Positions 16,460-23,885 are shown, counted from the stretch's first letter. The stretch is 32,688 nucleotides of DNA from Candidatus Dojkabacteria bacterium (GCA_014729235.1 WJKH01000027.1:1-32688), one strand, 5' to 3'. The notes: a model not told the origin generated them from the sequence alone. A program made the numbers and translations.

Positions 16460-17668
16460 CTAATACGAATACTTTGACTCCGGGGATTCTGCTTCTTTCT
16501 CCTGTTCGAGTTTTACTCTTCGTTTTTTCGAAATTTGATGAAGAATTAGTAAGATTATTGTTCCAATAAAACCGATTAAGAATAGCAGGAAAAGTCTGGT
16601 TACTCCGGCAGTCAAAACACCCAGCGAACCAACAAGCAGTGTTACGCTTGATTCTACTAGAAGTGTCTGCTTTTTGGTTAGACCAAGCTCGAGCAATTTG
16701 TGATGTAGATGTGTTTTGTCATTAATCTTCAATAACTGAGCCAGTGATCTTGGCTTATGTTTAATGATCCTGTTGACAAGGACAAATACAAAATCAACCA
16801 GTGGGATGAATAATAGAATCATAGTTGTTGCAATCTTTGATCCACTGATGATTGCGAATACTGCAATCAAAAATCCATATGCAGTTTTTCCTGAAGCCCC
16901 GGTATAAATTTTAGCTGGCGGGAAATTATATATCAGAAACCCTAAAATTGTTCCCGAAAGCAGGATACTCATCTGAGCTACATCGACATGTCCTCCTTGA
17001 AGCCCGATTATAAAAAGAAATACTAAGGCTAATACTGAATTTCCCTCGAGGATGCCATCCGAGCCGCCAACCCATTTTACTGCGTTAATACAAACTACTA
17101 TCCATCCGATTATTATCAAGTCTCCCGGAAGGATTAATTGTTGGGGCAGGCCGAAAAGTGAAAAATTCCAGGAAAAAAGATTCAGATTGAAATAACCTCC
17201 GAATGGATTTTGAATTACTTCAATATTTACAACTGAAAAGGCGATTATGAAAGCAGCCAGAATGTGAATTCCAAATTGGACTTTTGAAGGCAGGTTGAAG
17301 ATGTCATCCAATGCTCCTGCCACGGTAATCAATCCGGTTGCAATCAGGATTGAAATCATGACCGGATCTTGGCCAGCTGTAAACAACATGTATCCAATAA
17401 AAGGGATTAGAACAGCTAATCCTCCAAGAAAAGGGACACGTTTTTTATGAATGTGTCGAGTTGGATTGTCGCTTGTGTTTAGAGTAGATTTAGATTTTCT
17501 CTCATGCGCAGGGAGGTCAAAGATATTGAGTTTTACCGCGATATAGCCGATTATCGGTGTCAGCAGTACGCCTGTGAAAAAAGCGATTGAGAAGTGGGGC
17601 AGATACGTCAGATAGAGCTGCCACTCAGGTGAGAATTCTTTGATTATTTCGTAAAAGGCTTCAAACAT
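16460..17668 (-). CDS. WecA/MraY-family polyprenyl-phosphate sugar-phosphate transferase, with altered active site
   Basis: These membrane enzymes move a sugar-1-phosphate from a UDP-sugar to undecaprenyl phosphate, the first step of wall or surface polysaccharide assembly. The 402-aa protein has about 10-11 TM segments and family landmarks: the Asp-Asp motif GALDDIFNLPSK (D121, D122), NAVKWVGGSDGIL (195-207), PAKIYTGASGK (251-261) and the WecA-type HLHHKLLELG (320-329). Two normally conserved motifs deviate. NAxNxxDGxDGLA has Lys at 198 and Gly at 201, and the metal-binding Asp of GD(S/T/V)G is Ala258. It overlaps the upstream gene by 8 nt. Either the enzyme has diverged in mechanism or it is a non-catalytic homologue. 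Confidence 0.85.
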   Translation of the reverse strand: MFEAFYEIIKEFSPEWQLYLTYLPHFSIAFFTGVLLTPIIGYIAVKLNIFDLPAHERKSKSTLNTSDNPTRHIHKKRVPFLGGLAVLIPFIGYMLFTAGQDPVMISILIATGLITVAGALDDIFNLPSKVQFGIHILAAFIIAFSVVNIEVIQNPFGGYFNLNLFSWNFSLFGLPQQLILPGDLIIIGWIVVCINAVKWVGGSDGILEGNSVLALVFLFIIGLQGGHVDVAQMSILLSGTILGFLIYNFPPAKIYTGASGKTAYGFLIAVFAIISGSKIATTMILLFIPLVDFVFVLVNRIIKHKPRSLAQLLKINDKTHLHHKLLELGLTKKQTLLVESSVTLLVGSLGVLTAGVTRLFLLFLIGFIGTIILLILHQISKKRRVKLEQEKEAESPESKYSY

Positions 17669-18110
17669 GGTAATAACTAAGTAGTTTAATTAGGGTATAA
17701 GTTGTCATTGTAATTGAGATTGTAGCATAAAAGAACATAATGGTGGAAAGTGGCTTATTATGTGAGAAATACTTGGAGCTTAGGTAAATTGAAATGAAAG
17801 TAACGATAATAGTGGCAATTGGGAGTGCTATTAAGAATTGTTTGGCTACTAAACGGTTTTCAAGTGGGATATAGAGTTGAAGAAGCGGAATTAGGGAAGG
17901 CAGAGCCTTATAGAATTTTTGAATAAGGGTTGCCTGTATGATAACGCCAGTTACTGAGAAGCAGATGAAGAGCCAGATAAGTGGGTCACGAAAATAGCGT
18001 TTTGCTTCAAAAGCTTTAAAGCGGAGGTACATCTTATCCCTGCACTTATATAGAAAATTCAGAGGTGACTGTTTCAGACCGAGTTGTAGTTGTTGTTCCT
18101 TCTCTCTCAC
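17661..18110 (-). CDS. small 3-TM membrane protein, function unknown
   Basis: A 149-aa protein with a basic cytoplasmic N-terminus and three hydrophobic segments (about 43-63, 93-110, 122-145). I recall similar short CPR membrane proteins with an 'RDPL(I/L)W' start to TM1 and 'P..IPL' in the loop (here RDPLIW and LYIPLENR); function unknown. The GTG start at 18110 coincides with the end of the third copy of the 18-bp repeat, as at valS. An alternative start is the ATG at 18032, preceded by AGGGATAAG and placed just before the conserved part. The gene overlaps the WecA-like gene by 8 nt (ATGTTTGA), so the two are translationally coupled. Confidence 0.72.
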   Translation of the reverse strand: MREKEQQLQLGLKQSPLNFLYKCRDKMYLRFKAFEAKRYFRDPLIWLFICFSVTGVIIQATLIQKFYKALPSLIPLLQLYIPLENRLVAKQFLIALPIATIIVTFISIYLSSKYFSHNKPLSTIMFFYATISITMTTYTLIKLLSYYHV

Positions 18111-18124
18111 CCCGCTAACCTATA
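18108..18124 (-). repeat. third copy of the TATAGGTTAGCGGGG repeat, ending on a GTG start
   Basis: On the minus strand: TATAGGTTAGCGGGGTG, one G shorter than the two valS copies. The last three bases are the putative GTG start of the 3-TM protein. Flanking sequences are unrelated to the other copies. Confidence 0.85.
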
Positions 18125-18146
18125 GTGAATTCAAATTTATTTTGTT

Positions 18147-18240
18147 AATATATGGTATTCGAAATAACTCTGCATAAAAAACGACTAGGACTTATTACTC
18201 TATTGATTTTGAATTTCGTAACACACATTAATTTGTCATT
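18147..18240. repeat. solitary intergenic repeat related to the 21.7-22.0 kb tandem repeats
   Basis: Shares AATATAnGGTAT, CTGCA.n.AAAAnnCGACnAGGACTTATT and CTCTATTGAnTTTTGAATTTCnTAAC with the repeats upstream of the ABC-F gene, in the same orientation. The long middle and the inverted arm are missing. It lies in the predicted leader of the envelope operon. Confidence 0.65.
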
Positions 18241-18292
18241 AACATTAACTGAAAATTTGTAAAAGCACAAAGGTATTAGATTAGTCTAGCAA

Positions 18293-18301
18293 ATTATATC
18301 A
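18293..18301 (-). promoter_or_regulatory. extended -10 promoter of the envelope operon
   Basis: TGATATAAT on the minus strand, with no good -35. Start of transcription near 18286 would give a leader of about 175 nt containing the solitary repeat and the third 18-bp-type motif before GTG 18110. This accounts for the 205-bp gap at 18111-18315. Confidence 0.5.
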
Positions 18302-18315
18302 TGTTTTCAAATAAT

Positions 18316-19161
18316 TTAGGCATCGCTCAGTAATTGCGAGATTGTTAAAAATTCATCAAGTTTTAATTCGTGTGGACGTTTGGATAGCATCCGGGTGTTT
18401 AAGGTTTTAATTAAAACATCATCCTTTACGTGCGATTTGAGATTATTAAAAAGCGTTTTTCGTGGGTTGGAAAAACAGTGAAGTACGAATTGATGAAAAT
18501 CCTTATATTTACGGGTTAATTGTGAATATGTAAAATCAGGATATTGATTAATAAAAAGCTGATTAGGAGTGAATTTTACAAATGCACTCTCTACTTTGGG
18601 TCGTGGTCGGAAACACTCATGGTTGATATAGAATTGAGTTTTTACGTCCGAGAGGACTTTAGTCAGCAGGGCGAGAGAATTTACTTGATTTTGCCATTGT
18701 TGATATTTCTGTGCGACTTCCTTCTGAATTATAAAGTAGGCAGTGAATTTATCTGAGAATTCAGGATTTAGTGCTAGTTCAACAAGAATTTTGCGAATTA
18801 TCTTTTTGGATATGTTGTAGGGAAGGGAACCAAAAATGCTAAAAGTATAAGTTTTGTTGCCCATGTGTCGGGTACGCTGCTTGCAAATTAATTTGCCTAG
18901 ATCTACCTTCAGGATATCTTTGTGGAGTAGGGGGATTTCTTGAAAATGACTATCCCACTTTTGTGCTATCTCATCATCTTTTTCTATACCAAGAATTTTG
19001 TCGGGAGCAAGAAATTGGGTAAACAACTGCGTAAAAGAACCTGTTCCGGGGCCAATTTCAATTAAAAATTCAGGATTATTTTCAACGGCAGTGCTTGCAA
19101 TCTTTTGGGCGAGGTTTTTGTTACAAAAGAAGTTTTGTCCAAGTGACTTTTTGGGTTGCAT
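18316..19161 (-). CDS. rsmA: 16S rRNA (adenine1518-N6/adenine1519-N6)-dimethyltransferase
   Basis: RsmA (KsgA) dimethylates two adjacent adenines in helix 45 of 16S rRNA late in 30S assembly. The 281-aa protein opens with KKSLGQNFF (4-12), the conserved start of the family. The SAM-binding motif I is EIGPGTGSFT (35-44). Motif IV reads GSLPYNIS (111-118) where the family has (G/S)N(L/I)PY, so the catalytic Asn is Ser. The C-terminal part carries RPRPKVESAFVKF. It lies 24 nt downstream of the CofE-like gene and is probably co-transcribed with it. The 76 nt between its stop and the solitary repeat hold the downstream operon's promoter. Confidence 0.9.
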   Translation of the reverse strand: MQPKKSLGQNFFCNKNLAQKIASTAVENNPEFLIEIGPGTGSFTQLFTQFLAPDKILGIEKDDEIAQKWDSHFQEIPLLHKDILKVDLGKLICKQRTRHMGNKTYTFSIFGSLPYNISKKIIRKILVELALNPEFSDKFTAYFIIQKEVAQKYQQWQNQVNSLALLTKVLSDVKTQFYINHECFRPRPKVESAFVKFTPNQLFINQYPDFTYSQLTRKYKDFHQFVLHCFSNPRKTLFNNLKSHVKDDVLIKTLNTRMLSKRPHELKLDEFLTISQLLSDA

Positions 19162-19185
19162 ATTATGGCAGTTGTTTGGTTGAAT

Positions 19186-19920
19186 TTAAGACTCTTTACG
19201 TACAATGATAATAGGAGTTAATTCTTCGCCTTGTCCCATAGGGTTGTCAAGAAGAATTTCTCTTGCGAGCTCTTTGTCGACTGGGACATTTTTACTCATT
19301 CCAAGGACTTCAACGTTTATGTTGTTGCCATCAATTATCACTGTCGGTATGTTAAATTGGTTTTCAATTTCCTGGGCATCTTCGGGAGGATCATTTGGCC
19401 CCAGCATAGCAAATTCGTTAAAAGGCGGGATAGCATGTGGATTAAACCCATCAATTTCGCTGATTCTGTTGCCTGCTATACGATAAAAGTCTCCGTGACG
19501 ACCCAAAAGGCGCGTAATACCGCCGATTATCATAGCTACAAACATTCTAAGCCAGCCAGCCTGATTTATTGCTACCTGCATCTTCCTGGGGTGGGAATAA
19601 CCGATGTCTTCAGGGTACTTTTTTACTCCTTTTACAATTAATTTTGCCAGCAAACCGGGTCTTACAGTTGATTCGTGAATAACTCTTCCCTGTGAAATTG
19701 TCAGGAATTTTTCAGAGATTGCAATCCAGTCTCCCTTTTTGATTTTGGGGGCAACGTATTTTTTAATCAAGGGCTCGAGTGGCTCCTTAATGTGAATTAA
19801 ATGTGTTTTTACAGGGTAACGGTTATAGGCAATATTTCGTATTGTAATAGGAATAGGATCCGGGTCAACGTAATCGCGAGTGGGGGCTTTTTTATCATTT
19901 TCAATATGATCGTCCTGCAT
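19186..19920 (-). CDS. CofE-like (coenzyme F420-0:L-glutamate ligase family) protein
   Basis: A 244-aa protein resembling the F420-0:gamma-glutamyl ligase family: PIPITIRNIAYNRYPVKT, KKGDWIAISEKFLTISQGRV (about 80-100, the family's 'GDi(v/l)vi.eK..s.seGR' segment), and NAxGW-like NQAGWLR, then NEFAMLGPNDPP and VVIIDG-like TVIIDGNNINVEVLG. F420 synthesis itself is not expected in CPR bacteria, and no other F420 gene is nearby; these homologues are common in CPR with unknown substrate, possibly another gamma-glutamylation. The predicted promoter makes the mRNA leaderless. It precedes rsmA by 24 nt. Confidence 0.72.
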   Translation of the reverse strand: MQDDHIENDKKAPTRDYVDPDPIPITIRNIAYNRYPVKTHLIHIKEPLEPLIKKYVAPKIKKGDWIAISEKFLTISQGRVIHESTVRPGLLAKLIVKGVKKYPEDIGYSHPRKMQVAINQAGWLRMFVAMIIGGITRLLGRHGDFYRIAGNRISEIDGFNPHAIPPFNEFAMLGPNDPPEDAQEIENQFNIPTVIIDGNNINVEVLGMSKNVPVDKELAREILLDNPMGQGEELTPIIIVRKES

Positions 19921-19926
19921 TTGTGA

Positions 19927-19932
19927 TTTATA
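19927..19932 (-). promoter_or_regulatory. -10 box of a leaderless CofE-like mRNA
   Basis: TATAAA on the minus strand ends 6 nt before the ATG at 19920, so transcription is predicted to begin on the start codon. The -35 is weak and there is no TGn extension. Confidence 0.4.
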
Positions 19933-19975
19933 TGAAATGTTAATTTGTTAGAGTTTACATCAATTTGCCAAACTT

Positions 19976-21664
19976 TTAAAGGCAGATTCTCTCGCTTTTG
20001 TGTGGAGATAAACTAACAACATTTCCTCCCATATTCTTTGCAAAGTAGCTGTCGTGGGAGACATAAATTATAGCTCCGGCAAAATCATCAAGAAAATTCT
20101 CAAGCTCCTCAATTGATGGCAGGTCTAGATGATTTGTGGGTTCATCCAGAATTAGAATATCGGGCTTTTTCATAAGCATTTTCATAAGCTGAAATCTAGC
20201 TTTTTCCCCTCCTGAAAGCTCACGGATATTCGTTTTGCTGTGAAGCTCAACATTGAATAAATACATTCTTAACAGCTGGATTACTTTTTGATCGTTTACC
20301 GGCATTTCATTCTCTTTAAGGATTTTTTCAATTCCGTCCCAGAGAGAAAGATCCAGGTCAGTTGTATCAACTTCTTGCTTGTAAACTCCAAGTTTTATAC
20401 TTCTCTTTACCTCTATACTTCCTGAATAATTTTTAATATTTCCATTCAAATCTTCTGCCTCAATCTTCTTGATCAAATACTTAAGAAATGTTGTTTTCCC
20501 AATCCCGTTGCGACCCTGCAGATTTATTCTGTCTCCTTCAAAAACATCGAAATCAATCGGGCTGAAGAGAGGGCAGTCGTATCCGAGGGTAACTTTATTG
20601 ATTTGCAGCAGCAGTCTCTGAACTTGCTTCGTACTTGAATCTTGCTTTAGTTGAATGTTTTGCGACTTATACTCCTTGTACAAATCTTTGAGCTGATCTG
20701 GTAAGTTTTTCTCAGTTTCGGCATCTATCCAAAATGACGGCTTTTTCAGCGTTTCTTTAAGTTTTTGGTATTCCCGTTTGAATCTCTCTTCGAGCTGTTT
20801 AGCGCGGTCTCGACCTTTATCGCTTTTTGCACTGAGTTTCTTTTCTTTAGCATCATTCATTTGTTTCTTAATCTTATCGATCCTTTTAGAGTCAGTTTCA
20901 TAAGAATGAACAAGTGTTATTGTCTCAATAGCGTTTTGACGTAAATAGTGCTCATAATTTCCTCTGTATGTGGAAATATTTTGATCTTTAAGCTCATAAA
21001 TCTTGTTAACATGGTGCAAAACGTCTCTATCATGAGTGATAATCAAAAGTGTTTTGTTAAATTGATTCATCCACTCTAGAAATTTCTGTTTTCCGACTGT
21101 ATCCATGTGATTTGTAGGCTCATCGATCAGGGCCAGTTGTGCATTACTGAACATAACTCGAGTAAGTTCTACAAATCTTTTTTCTCCGCCTGATAATGAC
21201 AGTATTGAAGAAAGCGCTTTATCTTCATCAATTTGAAAACTTGCCAAAGTGCTGAGGATTTCATCCTCAACTGTATAATATCCGAGCTCGGTGTAGGTAT
21301 CTATAGCTTCAAGATACTCTTGATCATAATTTTTAGAATTTTCGTGTTTTCTGATGACTCGCTGCAATAGAGAATATTGCGGCACGCTATCCAGGATATA
21401 GTCGAGCGGAGTTGTATCGGGCTGTAGATCTTCTCCCAGGAAGTGCTCTTGCTGGGTGAGAACAATCGACAGACCACTGGATTTTTCAACACTTCCTTCG
21501 AAATCAGTATCGTTTGAAGCAATAATATTGAGAAGTGTTGTCTTTCCGGTTCCGTTTCTCCCAATCAGAGCGGTTTTCTCACTTTCATTGAGAATAAGAT
21601 CCAGGTTGCTGTATAGTGTCTTGTTGCCTATTGATTTGTGAAGATCTTTTATTTGTAAAAGCAT
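19976..21664 (-). CDS. ABC-F family ATPase (translation factor type)
   Basis: A 562-aa soluble protein with two ABC domains and no membrane segment. Domain 1 has Walker A GRNGTGKTT (35-43), signature LSGGEKRF (about 157-164) and Walker B with DEPTNHMD. Domain 2 has GRNGIGKTT (about 384-392), LSGGEKAR and DEPTNHLDLPS. Between them is a long charged helical linker (about 240-330, rich in Lys/Glu), the P-site tRNA interaction motif of ABC-F proteins. Members act on the ribosome (EttA, Uup, YheS) or confer antibiotic resistance by target protection. The subgroup cannot be set by eye. It follows tandem repeats and is separated by 55 nt from the downstream CofE-like gene, which has its own promoter candidate. 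Confidence 0.9.
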   Translation of the reverse strand: MLLQIKDLHKSIGNKTLYSNLDLILNESEKTALIGRNGTGKTTLLNIIASNDTDFEGSVEKSSGLSIVLTQQEHFLGEDLQPDTTPLDYILDSVPQYSLLQRVIRKHENSKNYDQEYLEAIDTYTELGYYTVEDEILSTLASFQIDEDKALSSILSLSGGEKRFVELTRVMFSNAQLALIDEPTNHMDTVGKQKFLEWMNQFNKTLLIITHDRDVLHHVNKIYELKDQNISTYRGNYEHYLRQNAIETITLVHSYETDSKRIDKIKKQMNDAKEKKLSAKSDKGRDRAKQLEERFKREYQKLKETLKKPSFWIDAETEKNLPDQLKDLYKEYKSQNIQLKQDSSTKQVQRLLLQINKVTLGYDCPLFSPIDFDVFEGDRINLQGRNGIGKTTFLKYLIKKIEAEDLNGNIKNYSGSIEVKRSIKLGVYKQEVDTTDLDLSLWDGIEKILKENEMPVNDQKVIQLLRMYLFNVELHSKTNIRELSGGEKARFQLMKMLMKKPDILILDEPTNHLDLPSIEELENFLDDFAGAIIYVSHDSYFAKNMGGNVVSLSPHKSERICL

Positions 21665-21675
21665 AATATAAATTG

Positions 21676-21836
21676 AATTACAAAATAATCCTGCATGAAA
21701 AGGCGACCAGGACTCTTTGCAATAGTATTAGGTCATTGGTCCCTGCCCCTCGTTATATCTTAAACCTGCCGGCTGCGCGCGCTTTTCAACTGCAGTCTTC
21801 TTTCGTAATTCAAATTAATATTTTAGATATAAGGTA
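21676..21836. repeat. tandem intergenic repeat, unit A (imperfect palindrome)
   Basis: A 161-bp unit beginning AATTACAAAATAATCCTGCA and ending ATATAAGGTA, about three-quarters identical by eye to unit B. The arms TTGAATTAC (21673-21681) and GTAATTCAA (21805-21813) are complementary, and the pairing extends imperfectly inward through CTGCA, so each unit can fold into a long hairpin. It occupies part of the 369-bp gap between dnaG and the ABC-F gene. Confidence 0.8.
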
Positions 21837-21986
21837 AATTACAAAATAATCCTGCAAGAAAAGGCGACAAGGACTTATTGCCATTGAATTGTGTCTTTCT
21901 TTCCAACACCCGTCATAGTTTAAACTTGCCAGCTGCCCGCGCTTTTCAACTGCAGTCTTGTTTCGTAATTCAAATAATATAAGGTA
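21837..21986. repeat. tandem intergenic repeat, unit B
   Basis: A 150-bp unit, directly adjacent to unit A. It shares AATTACAAAATAATCCTGCA, GAAAAGGCGAC, GCGCTTTTCAACTGCAGTCT and TTTCGTAATTCAAA with A; A has about 10 extra bases before ATATAAGGTA. It contains a 62-codon minus-strand frame, but unit A has a stop in the same frame, so coding is unlikely. Confidence 0.8.
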
Positions 21987-22040
21987 TACGACATTCAAAA
22001 GTTATTGCTCTATTGAATTTTGAATTTCATAACTCACATT
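21987..22040. repeat. partial repeat unit overlapping the end of dnaG
   Basis: TTATTGCTCTATTGAATTTT and TGAATTTCATAACTCACATT match the right half of the solitary repeat at 18190-18232. The match continues through the dnaG stop codon (22034-22036). Confidence 0.55.
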
Positions 22041-23845
22041 AACTTGTTCATGCGTCTAGTCAATTTCTGGATTTCCTGGGAGAGACTGTTGATGCTTTCT
22101 GATTCACTGTTCGGATTTTCTTCTTCAAGTAGGAGCTGTGATCGCAGCTTTTGTCTTTTCTTTTCGAGGTATTCTTTTTTAATCCTGTTGTAGACTTTTT
22201 CACACTCTTTATTTATATCTGCCGTGTTTTCTACAAAGTGAGAAATTTGGCTGTCGAGAACGAGATTTTCAAAAACACTAGCTAGATTTGTATCATTTTC
22301 TATCTCATTAGTTATAAGCTCAATTGTTACTTCTCCTTTCTTTCGAAGCTTATTAATAGCTTGAAGGATCGATGTAACAGTTTTATTTGAAAAGTATTTT
22401 GTGTGGATTTTCAAAGACTTGAGTAGTGAATACTTTCCTGATTGTAAAATGATTCCCAGGAGGTAGTACTCAAAATTCTTAAGTGGATTGATTTGTGAAT
22501 TGTCGGATTTATCCTCTTGTGGAGTAGGGTTGTTGAGTGATGGTGGTCTGAATTTCCCGCCTTTTATGGAATCGACTGCAGAGCTGAACACATTTTTTTG
22601 AATTCCTGAGAGCTTCTGAACTTTGTTAAGGAAAAAACTCAGATCATCGGCTGTTTCCACATGTTGCAGCAAAATCCCGACATATTTGATAAAGTTTTTA
22701 TATTGAGAAAGATCTTCGAGGTTAGTTTGATTTAATTTTCGGCTGATCAAATATGTAAAGGCGTCTTGTTTTGATTTAATGGCCTTTTTCACAAATTCTG
22801 AATTATCACGTACTGCTTCATCGAGATCTTTGTACTTTCCTGTATTTGCGGCAAAAGAATTGACTCCTACTTTAGTGCATATCAGGAAGCCTCTTTCAAC
22901 AGCTTTTTGCCCGGCAGAGTCATTGTCAAAGAATAGTAGAATATTCTTGGTATACTTTGATAAGCTTTGTACTTGCTCCTCAGTTAAAGCTGTTCCCAGT
23001 GGTGCAACTATATTATCAATGTGGTTTTGGTGGCAGGAAATTACATCTGTTGCTCCTTCGCACAAAATAGCCAGGTCTTCTTTGCGTAAAGCTTTTCTGG
23101 CTTTATATAGTCCGAATACGGTCTCTTTTTTATGGAATAGAGGTGTCTCTGGAGAGTGGAGGTACTTAGGTCCAAAATCTATCCCCGGCATTATCCTCCC
23201 ATTAAAAGCAATTACTTTGCCTCGAGAGTTCCGGATTGGGAAAATAACTCTCTCGTCGTAGAACTTGTCTTTTATGCTACCGTCTTTTTCTCCGAACAGG
23301 CCTGAAGAGATCAGCTGGGATTTTGAAAATTTTGCTTTTGTCATGATGTGCGAATAGAGAGATTTTCCTCCAGGTGCATATCCCAGCTGAAATGAATCTA
23401 TAGACTCTTTTGTTATATCACGGGATTTAAGATATTCTTTTGCTTTGTTGCCGGCACTTGATTTGAGCTGTTTGTGGTAGTAAATTGCCGCCAATGAATT
23501 TATCATCTCCAGGATATCTAAGTGCTTGTTTCGTGATTTACCTCTTTTTTCAAGTTGAACTCCTGCCTCCTTTGCTAGCTGTTCCAATGCCTCAACAAAA
23601 TCTATATGTTCGTGTTCTGTTAGAAATGTGAAGATATCGCCGTTTACTCCGCAGCCAAAGCACTTATATCTCTGGAGCTCAGGGCTTATCATAAAAGACG
23701 GGGTTTTTTCATTGTGAAAAGGGCATACCGCTTTGTAGTTTTTTCCCGCAGGCTTGACTTCAATATAGCGGCTCAAAAAATCGACTATATCGATTCGGCT
23801 TTTTATCTCTTCAATTTGTCTGCGGTCAGAATCTCCTGCTGCCAT
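22034..23845 (-). CDS. dnaG: DNA primase
   Basis: DnaG synthesises RNA primers at the replication fork. The 603-aa protein starts with the CHC2 zinc-binding domain: C41, H44 (CPFHNEKTPSF) and C62, C65 (KCFGCGVNGD). The catalytic core follows, with the TOPRIM motifs LCEGATDV (near 257) and LFFDNDSAGQKA (near 305); the usual DGD is DND here. The C-terminal part (about 440-603) matches the position of the DnaB-helicase-binding domain but is not recognisable by eye, with a Lys/Glu/Arg-rich end. The ATG is 11 nt from a TATAAA box. It is followed by the repeat region and preceded by the rodZ-like gene, separated by 132 bp in which I see only its promoter. Confidence 0.95.
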   Translation of the reverse strand: MAAGDSDRRQIEEIKSRIDIVDFLSRYIEVKPAGKNYKAVCPFHNEKTPSFMISPELQRYKCFGCGVNGDIFTFLTEHEHIDFVEALEQLAKEAGVQLEKRGKSRNKHLDILEMINSLAAIYYHKQLKSSAGNKAKEYLKSRDITKESIDSFQLGYAPGGKSLYSHIMTKAKFSKSQLISSGLFGEKDGSIKDKFYDERVIFPIRNSRGKVIAFNGRIMPGIDFGPKYLHSPETPLFHKKETVFGLYKARKALRKEDLAILCEGATDVISCHQNHIDNIVAPLGTALTEEQVQSLSKYTKNILLFFDNDSAGQKAVERGFLICTKVGVNSFAANTGKYKDLDEAVRDNSEFVKKAIKSKQDAFTYLISRKLNQTNLEDLSQYKNFIKYVGILLQHVETADDLSFFLNKVQKLSGIQKNVFSSAVDSIKGGKFRPPSLNNPTPQEDKSDNSQINPLKNFEYYLLGIILQSGKYSLLKSLKIHTKYFSNKTVTSILQAINKLRKKGEVTIELITNEIENDTNLASVFENLVLDSQISHFVENTADINKECEKVYNRIKKEYLEKKRQKLRSQLLLEEENPNSESESINSLSQEIQKLTRRMNKLM

Positions 23846-23856
23846 ATAAAATGATG

Positions 23857-23885
23857 TTTATAGTTAAATGCACAAAATTTCCCAA
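23857..23885 (-). promoter_or_regulatory. dnaG promoter
   Basis: On the minus strand: TTGGGA (23885-23880), 17-nt spacer, TATAAA (23862-23857). Start of transcription near 23850 leaves only about 5 nt before the ATG. Confidence 0.45.

Noticed and set aside
18121-18135. CACTATAGG upstream of the 3-TM gene as a T7-type phage promoter
   Set aside because: Only the core matches, the other two motif copies lack the preceding CAC, and there is no phage gene nearby.
21810-21998. 62-codon minus-strand frame in repeat unit B
   Set aside because: The corresponding frame in unit A has a stop, and differences between the two units do not favour synonymous sites; the palindromic repeat explains the conservation better.
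21665-22033. tRNA, tmRNA or integron attC in the dnaG/ABC-F gap
   Set aside because: No cloverleaf, no CCA-proximal T-arm consensus, and no RYYYAAC/GTTRRRY core pair could be placed at the palindrome ends.
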